DNA from: Onthophagus taurus
Taxonomy: Eukaryota > Arthropoda > Insecta > Coleoptera > Scarabaeidae
DNA length: 64,000 nucleotides
Direction of reading: 5' to 3'
Assembly (NCBI RefSeq): GCF_036711975.1
Contig: NC_091975.1
Span: 1,800,501 to 1,864,500, forward strand
The notes under the pieces are model-generated. The model did no database searches and was not told where the DNA came from. It saw only the letters and a program-made list of their open reading frames with translations. Below, in pieces: positions 10,301-22,520 of this stretch (the first letter of the stretch is position 1; each line of letters starts with the position of its first letter). Both the position numbers and the translations under genes were made by a program.

Positions 10301-13186
10301 CACTTTAGATATCACTATGTTCTATATTTTCATTGAACTAAAACTAGAACTAACACTAGACTTAGAACTAGTGTTCAGACACACGGTCTAGTGTTAGTTC
10401 TAGTTTTACACTAGCACTATCACTAGAACTAACACAAGACCTATAGTTCATTTTTTTTCTATAATACCTGTCAAATTGTTGTAAAGTTGGCAAAATTAAC
10501 AAGGAATTTTGTTTTATCATGTTTTAAAATAGATACGTCACACTGACGTTTGAGCTAAAAAATTTACATTGACAAGTATTATAGAAAAAAAACGAACTAT
10601 AGGACTAGAATCATTCGGGTTTATCCTTCTTGAGAGATTTGCGGCTAAATCAGCCTTGTTCCGTGGTGTAACCTGATTTAGCAATTTCTGGTATGCTTTT
10701 TATTTTATCACTTTTTATTGTTCCTTTGTTGTTCTAGCTTTTGCCCCTTTTGCATTTTTAATTTTTTTGGTATATGTACTTTATGCTGTCATGTAATAAG
10801 CTATCTGTGTTATATAAAGAGTAACGTTATGAAATAAATCCTCCTTAAATACACGCTTCTAAACACACACCTTTCGCGCAAAAATGTAAGAGAGCAGTTT
10901 ATTAAAAAAAAGTGGGAGTCAAGGTGGGAGTAAGGTGAATGTTGCCAGCCGTCGTGTCGTCATACCTTTGTAACCAGTTCAGGTGAGTCGTCCTTTGATC
11001 CAGTTTTACATCGTCCAACGACGTAACATTTCCATTTTCCACGTCCACGTGTAATCAAATAATTAAATGTGTATCATTTAAAAAAATCTCATCATTTTGA
11101 GAACAATGAACGAGCAACGAAAGAGTACATCGAACTGGTACATAAAATCACAAACCATTAAAAATAACTACGGTTATTTAATTAAAAAAAGTCATATAAT
11201 TCAAATTAAATAACTTTATTGGCTAGATATATTTAATCTAATCTTGATCAACATACATTAATATATTTATTATTTTTTTTAAGCACGGATAGAACTTCAA
11301 GATTGTTGAGGTCTCGTGGAGGAACCCCCGATTCATCAAGGTCCTTAGAGACAAGATCAAATTCTTCTAAAACAAGAAACTCATTCACAGAGAACCCCTT
11401 AACGTTACAACCATCAAGAATGGCTATTGATTCACCGCTAACAGGTTACGAATCGGATGATTCAATAAGAATCGAAAGATCAAGTCATAATGTGATGGTA
11501 CAAGAAGTTATGGGAATGAAGACGATGCTTTTAAAACTAAAACGAGTACTCCACGAGGTAAATTTAATCAAATAAATTAAAATTTAATTTTAATTTCTTT
11601 TCTTTTTTGGTTCTTTCATTTATTTAATTTTAATTTCCTCGATTTTAATTAATTTTAAAATAAAAATTCGGTTGGTACAATTATTTTAATCAGCAAATAG
11701 ACGAATCTTTAGTCGTAAAATCAATTTCGGTAAGTTTTAACCAATTTTTATATCTCTTTATTAAAAAGAAATTTTATTTTCGTTATAGGCTGAAAGTCAA
11801 AATCCTTTTGAAGTTCAAAGAAACGGTTTCTTTCCTGAACAAACCGACGACGTCCAAAATTATAAATTGGAAGTGGAGGATTTAAAAAGACAAGTTTTGT
11901 TCCTTCAGGGGCAAGTGGAGGATCGCGATAAGCAGTTACAGGAGTTAGTGGCGAAAAATGAAGCGTCAACTTCGGCTCCATCTTCAATAATTACTGTAGA
12001 AACTTCAAACGCTGCTACACAAACCGAAAAGGTATTTAATTAAAATTTTTGATTAGATTTTAAAATAATTTTCTTTAGATTCGTCCTATTTCTGCAGGAC
12101 CTTCACTGTTAAGTTCAACGGGAGATAATTCCATTGTAAGGTAAGTAAATTCATAGAAATTAATGCTTGTTTATGAATTAGATTTTACTTCATAAATTGA
12201 TTTAAATGTTGGTGTACCCAGAATTAATTCCTTATTATTTAATTATGATTATTTTAAAAAGATATTTATCATTAATAATGATGGACAAAGTTATTGATTA
12301 TTATTTATTTATGTTATAATATACTTAATATACTCAAGAATGGTAGTACAAATTTCAAATGTTTTTGATGATTTATTTTACTTAAAAGGAATAATAGCAA
12401 AAATAGATATGTTGGTTACTTTTGTTTTAACTTTTCTAAGTGAAATAAATCAGCAAAAATATTATCTATAAAAGTGTTTAACATAAAATGGTTAATTTTT
12501 AAACATATCCACACTGGGTACGCCTAATAATGTTAATTTTGTTGCTAATTATGAGTTAGAATAAATTAATTTTTGATTTATTTTTAATTAACGCTGCTTT
12601 TAAATCGTAAAATATATCGGATGCGGACAGTTTTAGGATTGGAAAGGTACTTTTTGCCGATTTATTATTAGGTGTATGTGTTTTGTGCGCTGTTAATTTA
12701 CTGTGCATATTAAACCTGTTGTATTCCTGCACAAACTGTTATTATTATCATTTTGATGATCACCTAGCTTAAAAATTACAAAAAAATATTTTTTTTTTTA
12801 TATTTTTATACCAAAAATTTATTTATTTTTATAGATATTATTTAGAAAAGAAACAAATCAAATTAAATTAGATATATTTAAATAAAAAGGGTAGTTTAAA
12901 ATATTTATTATTAAGTAAAATTTAATGTTGCATGCTGCTTACGTAGCAATTTAGGGTAAGAATTATTACTATTAAAAAAAATTATTAGAAAATCAATGTT
13001 TAAAGAGAATTAATGATTTTCAGTGCGACTGAGCGGAAAAAATCTTCAAGATTGCTAAAGGTGCCGACAATTTCTCCGAAACCTTCGAATAAAACGGGAA
13101 GCAGCAAAAAATCACTAACACCCTCAACTTCTTCTATTCCAATAAGGTCGGCCAGTAGAACTAGAAGATCTCCAACGCTCTCGTGA
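7345..13186 (+). CDS. CCSER: CCSER-family (coiled-coil serine-rich) protein
   Basis: Exons by frame continuity: 7345-7386, 7772-9306, 9360-9458, 11284-11557, 11694-11729, 11789-12031, 12079-12140, 13024-13186, giving 817 residues, similar to vertebrate CCSER1/2 (about 830-900). The N-terminal two thirds are Ser/Lys/Asn-rich and likely disordered. Family-like blocks then appear in order: DDLMLDYE...NRFDGKN (end of exon 2 into 3), HNVMVQEVMGMKTMLLKLKR ending about residue 650, then a coiled coil (YKLEVEDLKRQVLFLQGQVE, about 685-720) and an ATQTE motif near 740. The C-terminus is a basic Ser-rich tail. CCSER2 is reported to affect microtubule-bundle behaviour; the function here is inferred only. 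Exon 1 has 14 codons; an alternative start may exist at 5690. The 1.8 kb third intron carries several repeats. Start chosen as the ATG in phase with exon 2. Confidence 0.83.
9566..9951. mobile_element. MITE copy 1 in CCSER intron
   Basis: Ends are inverted repeats of about 30 bp: TATAGCTCATTTTTTTTATA at the left and TATAGAAAAAAAACGAACTA at the right, with TAATACCTGCCAA / TCACAAGTATTA continuing inward. No coding capacity. A second, shorter copy with the same ends is at 10441-10602, and the inner left ~100 bp (TTGGCAAAATTAACA, CACACTGACGTTTGA) is shared directly with it. Superfamily not assigned. Confidence 0.75.
10335..10440. repeat. CTAG-rich palindromic repeat in CCSER intron
   Basis: Low-complexity sequence built from AACTAGAACTAACACTAGAC and its inverse complement, folding about TAGTGTTCAGACACACGGTC. 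The same vocabulary recurs in HERC4 intron 2 (16990-17390) and in the composite repeats at 1441 and 22424, so it is a dispersed family and not local drift. Confidence 0.75.
10441..10602. mobile_element. MITE copy 2 in CCSER intron
   Basis: A 162 bp element bounded by CTATAGTTC ... GAACTATAG, with inverted repeats extending about 30 bp (TTTTTTTTCTATAATACCTG against its complement). Same family as 9566-9951, internally deleted by comparison. It sits directly against the CTAG-rich repeat on its left and a related fragment (CATTCGGGTTTATCC) on its right. Confidence 0.8.
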
Positions 13187-14520
13187 ATCCCCTTGATTAA
13201 AAAAGGCTTACGTTTACGAAATATTTACACCATATAGCTACTATTTTTAATAACTTATACTTGTTTTGATTTTTCCAACGAAAAAAAAACTAGACTGTGA
13301 TTTTTTAAGTAGTAATATATAAATAGTGATTGTAAAAGAAACAAGATTCGCTTAATTAATTAATTTATTTATTTATTTTTGCCTTTCTCTCTACTTTTCG
13401 TCTTTTTGCGCCACTTTAAAAAAGTATTATTAATGTATTTCCGATAATAAACAATGTAAAGTATGTAACATTTATTAAAAATCATAAAATAAACGAGAAT
13501 TAAGAGAATAAATGTGTTTTTTTTTGTGATCTTGTTAAGTTTGTGTTTCTTGAAGCGTGTAATTTATTCCGCACAGCATCCGTTACCCGTTTAATTACAA
13601 TGAAAAGCCCCTTAAAACGCAATTTCCACCCGAAAACGAAGCTTCTTATGTTCCGTATAATAACGGTATAAGTTAACGATAAGAAATGGGTTTTATCTTC
13701 GCTAAAAGCTTGATTTCCCTGAAGAGCAACGGAATAGCTTCGTTTATTATTAATTTGCAATTCACAAAAAGAAAGAAATAAATAAAGCTGTGTTCTTAAT
13801 GAAGTCTTTGTAATCATTGAATATATTAAAGTTGGAGTCATCAAATATGGATGTTATCCGTTGAAACTTTTCTAGGAGAAAATCCCTGGTTATAACTAAG
13901 TTTCCTCTCGGAAACTTTGAACATTTCACTGTACATAATCGTCGAAAGTTAGGCGTGTGTCAAGTTTAAGTTATGCAAAGTTTCTAGAATTGGATATAAA
14001 GGGGGTAAACCTACAAATTTCGATTATAAATCAAATTGTTTTAAAAAGATTTTGTGATTTATCTTTAAATTTACTTTTTATTTCCCCAAAGACATCGTAA
14101 CCAAATAAATCTTGTTAAATTCAATTCTTTTTCGATTAAATTTCAAACAACTGCATGAAGAAACATTTTTCGCTTTTCCTCGCCAATTTAATTTTAAAGC
14201 AAATTTTATTTTATTTTAAAATAAATTTACTACGCAATCGCACAAGTATTCTCCACCCCACCTATTCCACCCCCTCGCGAAACCCAGTAAAAGGGATTTT
14301 CCAAAGTAGGGATGCTGCGTTTCAGTTGTTGCTCGGAAAATCATCATTTCAGTCATATTCCTCCCCAAAACAACGTTTAAACGCACCCAAAACCATTATT
14401 TGATGAATTCTTAATCTAGGAATATAAAGCATCCCTTAATCTTAAAAAAATCTAAGTGAAGTGAAAGATGTGAATCAACAATGGGATATAACATTATTTT
14501 TTTTTAAGCGTTTTAAAGAG
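13187..14520. other. CCSER 3' flank and 5' leader of the TMEM72-like gene
   Basis: AT-rich, with a likely CCSER poly(A) signal AATAAA near 13487. An acceptor-like run of T ending AAG at about 14508 directly precedes the TMEM72-like start, suggesting an untranslated upstream exon between about 14150 and 14480. Open frames here have no recognisable motif. Confidence 0.5.
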
Positions 14521-15351
14521 ATGTATCCTGTTGTTATTCCAAATATGAACATTAATCAACCGATTAGAACTAATTGTGATTCAAAAATTGAGTTTTTCTT
14601 TAAATGGACCGTTTATTTTAGCAGATTATGGGGGATTTTTTCATCTGTAGGTAAGATTTACTTATTTGTTGATATTGAAATAAAATTAGATGGGGAAATT
14701 AAAATATTTTTTTAATTGTAGTGCTTTTTGGAGTTGGAATGGATACAGCGTATCACCATCATATTTCTGGTTACTATTTAATGTAGCTTAAAAGAAATTT
14801 AAAAAAATGAAAATATTCCTAATTAATTCTTTTTTAGTGCTGCTTCTGTTACATTATTTTATTTAGAAACAACCTGGGTTGTAACAACGTTTTTACAATT
14901 ATCAATTAGGTATTAATAACAAGATTTATTTCAAAAAGTTAAAAATAATATTTTTAGAAATGATCAAGATAATTTTTTAAAATGCTGGAAATTAATGACT
15001 AAATTAGAGGAGTGGAAGAAAACGATTATTTATATCCCTTTAGGTTTAATTCCAATTTTTTGGCCCCACGGACTCTGGTTATCATATTTTTCTGGTACAC
15101 AAATCATCACTTTGGCATTTCTCCACTTCATTTTAAGCTTTAAACATTTAAGATGTGACTTAAGAACGGTTAACCTTGATCCAGAGAGTATTGAAAGGTA
15201 AAAAATTATTTAAATTAATTTATTAATTCAACATTTTAATTTTTTTAGCAGCAAATATGAAGAAATTTTAGATGATGTCCTTCCCATAGATAACCAATTA
15301 ATATTTAGTGATAACGGAGTGCAGGAACAAGATAGTTTACTTGAAATTTGA
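14521..15351 (+). CDS. TMEM72: TMEM72-like four-pass membrane protein
   Basis: Exons by frame continuity: 14521-14650, 14722-14782, 14838-14909, 14958-15197, 15249-15351, giving 201 residues. Hydrophobic segments lie at about 30-50, 60-87, 105-125 and 128-150, joined by short loops, and the tail after about 155 is acidic. The order WxxxxSRLWGI, FGVGxDT, then a YLETTWVV helix and a WKKTIIYIPLGLI...FWPHGLW block matches the TMEM72 family as I know it. Molecular function of the family is unknown. Start is the first in-frame ATG after a T-rich acceptor; an upstream in-frame stretch has no ATG. Introns are 46-71 bp. The similarity is by layout and short motifs, so orthology is probable but not certain. 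Confidence 0.72.
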
Positions 15352-15986
15352 CCGTATTCTATTTAATTAATTAAAGAACCAAATTAATATTAAATTAATT
15401 AAAACCAAAAAATTATCCAAAAAAAATTTTTGATCCCAACATATAACTCCATCTTTCTCACACCCGCATAAATCCGAACCCATCTTTATTTCTAAAAGAA
15501 TCAAACGATTCCAATCCGCATTGTATATAATAATAAATTTTAATTGTAGGATTAGTCGTTTTATATTGTAAATTTTATTATAAACACAACATAATCATTA
15601 AGTTAATTATTGTAACAAGCTTATTAAAAAATTTTAAAAATGCGATTTATTAAAAATTTATTATCAACCTAATCACGTTAACGACGCGCATGCGCCAAAT
15701 TTGTCATCTTTCAATTTGACAGTTCTAACCTCTCAAATAATTTTATTTAGATTTACCATTAATTTTTCATTCTTTTTTCTTTTCAACCCGTAACTAGTCA
15801 CGAAATCCAAAGTGTTTACTATAAAAAAGGCGATAAAAACAATTCGTTAATCGACACAATTCATTCATCATCGAAAAAAGTAACAATCATTTAATGTCTT
15901 AATCGTTATTAACATTGAATTAATGTTCTAGAACATCGACGAAATTGATAATGTTTGATTAAATTGGTGACGATTTCTTGAAAAAA
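15352..15986. other. Intergenic region between TMEM72-like gene and HERC4
   Basis: 3' flank of the TMEM72-like gene with AATAAA near 15532, then the HERC4 leader. The only distinct element is the palindrome GCGCATGCGC described separately. Confidence 0.5.
15686..15695. promoter_or_regulatory. NRF1/Ewg-type palindrome upstream of HERC4
   Basis: GCGCATGCGC is a perfect palindrome in an AT-rich spacer, about 290 bp upstream of the HERC4 start codon. It matches the core bound by NRF1 (erect wing in flies), typical of housekeeping promoters. Binding is inferred from the motif only. Confidence 0.45.
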
Positions 15987-18900
15987 ATGTTTGGTTGGGG
16001 TAGTACAGTGCACGGGGAACTTGGTCTTGGTGGTGTCGAGGAGGAGCATATTTTAGTACCTAAAGATTTAGAATTTACGGATGCAAAGAAGGTCGTTGAA
16101 GTTGCCTGCGGACCACATCATACTCTCTTTTTAACCAAAGAAGGAAAAGTGTATTCGTGTGGAAATAACGATTATGGTCAGTTGGGTCATGACCAACCAA
16201 GAAAGAGGCCACGTATGTCATATTTTAGTATGTGTATTTCAAATTCGTTCGATTAAATTTAATTTCACGCTTATTTTTTTCGTTTTGGCTTAACGATTTT
16301 ATTCAATCCATCAAAAAATAATAAATATCTTTTGTCTTATTTAAACTGAACTAGATTTTTCTTAGGGCCCGTTAGTTTATTGGACGCCCATCGTATTAAA
16401 AAGGTTGCTTGCGGTATGTCACATTCTTTAGCATTGAACGAGTGGGGGCAAGTTTTTGCGTGGGGTTCTAATTCCGATGGACAACTTGGATTGCAATTGA
16501 ACGTTGATAACCAATCAACACCGAAAATTATTAAAACTTTAACAACGAGGCATATTATTCAAATCGCTTGTGGGGCTAATCATAACATTGCGTTAGCAAG
16601 CAGTAAGAAATATTTTTAATTTATTAAATTTTGATCTATTAAACTTTGATCTAAATATTGATTTATTAAAAATCGACGATTTTTTTTTAATCAATGTGAA
16701 ATGACCAAAAAAAACACGTTAAAAATAAAAAGAAAATGCGGAAAAGTGTAGAACATGCTGAAAAATCACATTAAAGTTTCCATGTGACGTCACAAGCAAT
16801 ATTAACCATGCATTTTCCTATTAAATTCGTCAACACCTAATCTACAAATTGTTTATTTTATGTGCAACGCATAAAATCAATCTGATAAACTTAAGAGTAA
16901 AGTTGTTTTCACTAAACTAGATTACAACGTATATTTATGGATGAAACACTACCTTAATTTTTCTTAGGCTTTTGATTACTGCGTAACGACTGTGTTAATA
17001 CTAGAACTAAGACTAGATCGAAAACTACAAACATTCGTGTTTAGCCACACGTCTCTCAAGACCACTAAACCCGAATGTTTCTAGGTCTAGTGTTAGTTCT
17101 ACTTTTCTTTCAATAATAATATACCACAATCTAACGCTAAACAACATTTAAAACTAGACCTAACACTAGACCTAGAATTAGAAACATTCGGGTTTTGCCG
17201 CACGTCTCTCAAGACGGCTAAAGCCGAATGATTCTAGTTCTAGGTCTTGTGTAAAACCAGAATTAACACTAGACCGAAAACTAGAAACATTCGGATTTAG
17301 CCCCACGTCTCTCTAGACGGCTAAACCCGAATGATTCTAGTTCTAGGTCTTGCGTTAGTTCTGGTGATAGTGATAGTGTAAAACTAGAACTAATGCCCGG
17401 AATACACGAGCCTAGTTTTGTAAGCTAGGATAGCAAGCTAGATAACTGTCCTGGCTTGCTGCCCTCGCTTGGAAGATGCTAGTGCTGTTTACATGATACC
17501 AGTAATTTTAAGCCAACCAAGCCAGCACCATTTGAAACGGTTGACGGTATTCCCCGGCCACATGAAGCTAAATCCAAGCCAGGACAGCGAAACCAGTGGT
17601 GGGGGAAGCTTACTAGCTTTAAAAATAGAACGGCAAGTTATTAAACTATAATGGCTTCAGACACTAGCTTACCAGCCTGGAATAAAGCTAGTTTTGTATA
17701 CACGAAGATAGATGCACTAGCTTGCTAGCTTACTAGCACTAGCTTGCTATCCTAGCTTATAAAACTAGGCTCGTGTATTCCGGGCATAACACTAGAACTT
17801 GAAATATTCTAACACTAGATACTTTCTAGATCTTTCTAGAACTAAACAGAGAGTGATTTTTCGGTAAGTTTTACACTTTTCTTTTTTATTTGTAACATTG
17901 CGTGATTTCCCGTCGATAAAAAAATGTCCTGTTTTAAGCGACATGATGTTGCTAATTTTTTAATTTGTTTAGATGGTGAAATATTTTCTTGGGGGAGTAA
18001 CACGTACGGCCAATTAGGTGTAGGAACAAAAACGCAATTAGAATCAACACCGATTATGATCGGATCTTTATCAGGAGTCCCAATTTCATTTATAGCTTGT
18101 GGGTTTTATCACACGTTCGTTTTATCAAAATCGGGTGGAGTTTTCGGGTGGGGTAAAAACACCACTGGTCAATTGGGGTTAAATTCGACGGATGAATCAA
18201 TATCTTATCCAACCCAATTAAGAACATTAAGAAATATTAAAGTACGTTTTGTGGCTTGCGGACAAGATTTTTCCACGTTTTTAACGAATGAAGGTGGTGT
18301 TTTAACGTGCGGTTCTGGGGCTTATGGCCAATTGGGGCACGGAAGTCTTTCGAATGAAATGTTACCCAAACAAGTAATTGAATTAATGGGATCGACGATA
18401 ACGCAAATACAATGTGGGAGGCAACACACTATCGCTTACGTTCCAAGTAGAGAGCGAGTTTATAGTTTTGGATTGGGAGGAAGTGGCCAATTAGGTACAA
18501 AGAAGCCGGTGAATTCATCAACACCCCAAGTCGTTTTGGGGCCGTGGGTATCCCAGAATATTTTGGTAAAAAAAATATTCGCTGGGGGTGATCATTGTTT
18601 AGTTAGCGTAAAAAGTATTGGTGATGTTGATAATGATTCCGAAACGGTTTATGATTCTCGCATTTATTTGAATGAAACGCAAATAAGTGTAATCGATAAA
18701 AAATTAGTAGATGATTGTTTGCACGTTCCAGCATCGGGAAATGTCGATTTAGAACTTTTGGGTTCTTTAGAAACCTGTTTTAAAAGCCTTAATTGTTTCA
18801 ACGCTTCCTTTTTATTGGCTAATAACGAACATTATTATTGCACGAGTAAACATCACGGAGTTAATGTTAAATTAGCGGAAGAAATTTTTAATTCTATCGC

Positions 18901-21088
18901 TAGATTTGAAAATGAATCGATTAAAAATTTGGTTAGTTATTTATTGATTTAAATTTTTAATGAATTAATATTAACTGTTTTAATTGAAGATTTGGACGTG
19001 TATAACCGAAGATCTCCTATTTAAATTAACCCCGTCGCCTCCCGACGTTGAAGCTTTACGTATTTACCTCACATTACCGTTATATCACGAATTTTATAAT
19101 CCAAAACAATATTTAAAACTCCACAAACCGTTTGCTGGGGCTGTTTTGAATCTACAAACTCAAGCGGCTCGCGTTGTTAACTCATGGTGGAGTTCGATGT
19201 CTTGCGACTATTTCGAGAAATTGGTGACGGTTTTTAAAGATGTTGCTTATTATATTATTAGGGGACAACAAATTAAAGAAAGACACGTAATAAATTAATT
19301 AAATAAGTTCAAACTGATCACTTAATTTATTGTTTTAGGTTATTCATTACGATTTAAGTTTAGTGATCATGTTGAATATGTTGCAGTTATTGAACAAATT
19401 GAATCATAGCATCGATGGTTTAAAGGTGCCTTACGAAACGTTCCATATGAGCGATTTAATTGAAATTTTAGATGTCAGGATTGATTATATTTCGTGGTTA
19501 ACGGATGAAAGTGTAAAGTTATTAACAAAAAGAATTTTTTTCCTCAAACGGTTAACTCATTAAATTATGCAACCCAATATACATAATGTCATTTTTGACG
19601 TTTGGAAAAAAATTTGTATTTTTAAAATTTAATAATAATTATTAATTTTTTTTTAGAATAAATTCTTTTTATGTAATTACCCATTTATTTTTGATGCTCA
19701 AGCGAAGACTTTACTTTTAGAAGCGGATCAAAGAATTCAAGTAAATTATTATTAACGTTTAAACCAATTTAATGTTTATATGATTTTTATTTAGATGGAA
19801 ATGGCAATGAAAAATGCTCGAATACAAGCTTGTATGCACATGTTCTTAGTAAACCAAGGGCTTTTTCCGTTGAACCAATTTTTGGTGTTAAACGTAAATC
19901 GAGAAACGATTGTAACCGATTCAATAAGGGAATTAATGGCTTGTACAGCATCCGATTTAAAAAAACCTCTTAGAGTAAACTAATTATTATAAAAAAAAAA
20001 TTAAAACAAAATGTTTACTTTTTAGGTAAAATTTTTTGGCGAAGAAGCTGAAGATGCGGGGGGTGTAACAAAGGAGTTTTTTATGCTACTTTTACGCGAA
20101 ATACTCGACCCAAAATACGGGATGTTTCAAGAGTACGAAGAAACTCGCACGATTTGGTTTTCCGATCATACTTTTGAAGATGAGGTTCATTATTTCTTAA
20201 TAGGGATTATATGCGGATTGGCCATTTATAATTTTACGATAATAAACATTCCGTTTCCGTTGGTTTTATATAAAAAGTTACTTAAAGAAACGGTTGTTTT
20301 ATCAGACTTAAAAAGTTTATCGCCATCAATGGCCAATTCACTGCAACAATTATTAGATTACGATGGTGATGATGTCGAAAACGTTTTCGGATTAACTTTC
20401 GAGATTTCTAGAGATGTTTTTGGTGAAATTAAAAATATCGAACTAAAACCAGATGGTGGAAAGATAAATGTAACTAAAGAAAATAAGTAAATAATTTTTT
20501 TAATCTATTATAATTAATACTAATTAATAAAAATCTTTTTAGGGGTGAATATGTAGATTTATACGTAGATTACATTTTTAATAAATCAGTAAAAGAACAT
20601 TTTAATGCTTTTCGAGATGGTTTTATGAAAGTTTGTGGCGGTAGAGTTTTAGAATTATTTCATTCGCAAGAATTAATGGCAGTCGTAACCGGAAATGAGA
20701 ACTACGATTGGCACGCTTTAGAAGAAGCTGCCGAATATAAAGGCGATTACAAATCATCAGATCAAACAATACGTTGGTTTTGGGAAGTCATCCATGAATT
20801 ACCACTCGCTGATAAAAAGAAGTTCCTTTTATTTTTAACAGGAAGCGATAGGATACCAATTCAAGGAATGAAAGCGATTAAAGTAATCTCATTTTTTATG
20901 GGTTAATTAACAATTAATTCATTTATTATGTTTAGATATTAATCCAACCTACAACTGATGATAAATATTTACCGGTGGCTCATACATGTTTTAACCTATT
21001 AGATTTGCCACGATATAAAACGAAGGAGAGACTTAAATACAAATTATTACAGGCTATACAACAAATTGAAGGATTTTCGTTGGTGTGA
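15987..21088 (+). CDS. HERC4: HECT-type E3 ubiquitin ligase with RCC1 repeats
   Basis: Exons by frame continuity: 15987-16212, 16366-16602, 17973-18931, 18990-19286, 19339-19512, 19657-19740, 19795-19974, 20026-20486, 20543-20882, 20936-21088, giving 1036 residues (vertebrate HERC4 about 1050). Residues 1 to ~390 hold RCC1-type blades, seen as recurring WGS/NxxGQLG and VxCGxxHT motifs ([85 protein letters not shown]). The HECT domain fills the last ~340 residues: [59 protein letters not shown]. The catalytic Cys is in [11 protein letters not shown] (about residue 1004), so the enzyme looks intact. Donors of exons 3 and 5 were chosen by phase and are the least certain. Intron 2 (1.37 kb) contains repeats. 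Poly(A) signals near 21151 and 21283. Confidence 0.95.
16990..17390. repeat. Palindromic CTAG/CCCGAATG array in HERC4 intron 2
   Basis: Three tandem, imperfect copies of a unit of roughly 120 bp. Each copy is itself a hairpin: CTAG-rich arms (AACACTAGACCTAGAA), then CATTCGGGTTTAGCC, a short loop with ACGTCTCTCAAGAC, and the complement GGCTAAACCCGAATG, then the CTAG-rich arm again. The right end is interrupted by the element at 17394. CTAG vocabulary is shared with 10335-10440 and the composite repeats. Confidence 0.85.
17394..17786. mobile_element. PIF/Harbinger-like MITE in HERC4 intron 2
   Basis: A 393 bp element with inverted termini TGCCCGGAATACACGAGCCT ... and its complement ending CCGGGCA; the inverted match extends ~48 bp (GCTAGGATAGCAAGCTAG). 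It is flanked by TAA on both sides (17391-17393, 17787-17789), the 3 bp target duplication typical of PIF/Harbinger. No transposase is encoded. It has inserted in the CTAG-rich array, whose sequence resumes (AACACTAGAAC) on the right. Confidence 0.85.
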
Positions 21089-21591
21089 TTAATAATAATT
21101 AACTTGTACTTTTTTTTAATTTGGGATGTAAAAAGGAACTAAAAAGGATTTCAAATAAAAAATTTTTATTCCCTTTTTTGCTCCTTTTTATATTAACATT
21201 CCAACTTTATTAATTGTGCCTTAAAAACAAATGGTTAAATTATAATGTTTACCTTTTTTATTGCTTGTTTGTTTTTGAATTAAATAAAATGTGTTCGTTT
21301 TTTAATCCATAAAATAATTGTGAAATGAATAGGTTCTTATTGTTTTTAGTACAAAATTAAATAAATGTCTTATGAGAAAGATTTATTTTTATTATAGTTA
21401 GTAATTAATTGTTTTTTAATACAAAACTCATTTTCATTTGAAAATAATGGTTTTGTATTAAGAAACCAATAATTTTCTTCAATAAGCAAAACATAAACGG
21501 CTTAAAAGATACAAAATAAGTTAACTCATTTCGAGTTTGAGTTTGACTACTATATTTATATACTAATTTTGTACATTAAAAATTTTTGTAC
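21089..21591. other. HERC4 3' flank
   Basis: AT-rich, with two AATAAA candidates (near 21151 and 21283). A short inverted pair (TTTTTTAATACAAAACTCATTTTC / GAAAATAATGGTTTTGTATT) around 21410-21460 is a weak hairpin. No coding sequence seen. Confidence 0.5.
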
Positions 21592-21994
21592 TATACTCTG
21601 TTTTTAAACCAGGAGGAGTAAACGCGAAAGTCAGATTTACACTAGGAAAAATCACCAGAAAACATTACTAGATATTTTGGCGGTAAATTTAAATTAATGA
21701 TTATTATTATTTATTTATTTACTTATTATTGTATTTATTTTCGTTTGTTATCGTCAACACTAAACATACAAATTAACATTGAAGTTATGAGTGTATTTAT
21801 TTCAAAATATAATAAAGAAGGGTTTAAGAACACAAAATTTACAATAATGACACGAAACTGTCGAATTGTCAATAACCTAACCTTCAAATTCAAAATTGCC
21901 TGTGTGTGAACCTTTCTCGTATTCAACCAATCACGTGCAAGGTCAATCTGGTGACAAATTTAAAATACTCCTCCTGGTTTAAAAACAGAGTATA
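21592..21994 (+). mobile_element. TIR element A (composite repeat, locus 2)
   Basis: Starts TATACTCTGTTTTTAAACCA and ends with the inverse complement TGGTTTAAAAACAGAGTATA; the match continues through GGAGGAGTA. The 403 bp body contains the same AT-rich text (TTATCGTCAACACTAAACAT) as locus 1 near 1950-1990. Flanking TA suggests a TA target, as in the Tc1/mariner group, but the superfamily is unproven. The frame that stays open inside is a passenger. Confidence 0.8.
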
Positions 21995-22423
21995 ATTGCC
22001 AAAGAAAACTTCAAGGTATAATTAATGTTTGTAAACAAAACTAACCTTACCTAACATTCCTTCACGCTATAATTGACATTACAAAAGAAAACTTCACGAT
22101 ATAATTGCCATTACTAATTGCCAAAGAAAACTTCATGGTATAATTAATGTTTGTAAACAAAACTAACCTTACTTAACATTCCTTCACGCTATAATTGACA
22201 TTACAAAAGAAAACTTCACGCTATAATTGCCGTTATAAATTGCCAAAGAATACTTCATGGTATAATTAATGTTTGTAAACAAAACTAACCTTACCTCACA
22301 TTCCTTCACGCTATAATTGACATTACAAAAGAAAACTTCACGCTATAATTGCCATTACAAATTGCCAAAGAATACTTCATGGTATAATTAATGTTTGTAA
22401 ACAAAACTAACCTTACCTAACAT
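21995..22423. repeat. ~120 bp tandem repeat between two TIR elements
   Basis: About 3.5 direct copies of a ~120 bp unit. Each unit contains TTCATGGTATAATTAATG, AAACTAACCTTACC, CACGCTATAATTGACATTAC and AAAAGAAAACTTCACG. The unit is the inverse complement of the tandem repeat at 1545-1840. The inner halves are themselves similar (TTCACGCTATAATTG twice per unit). Confidence 0.85.
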
Positions 22424-22520
22424 TCAGCGTCTGAAGACACAGGGCTAAACACGAAACTTAAAAATATACCACTTAGCGCTGAATAACAATTAAAACTAGA
22501 ACTAACACTTGCACTAGAAC

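Noticed and set aside
13500-13844. 114-codon minus-strand frame after CCSER
   Set aside because: Lies in the presumed 3' flank, no motif, composition like surrounding non-coding DNA.
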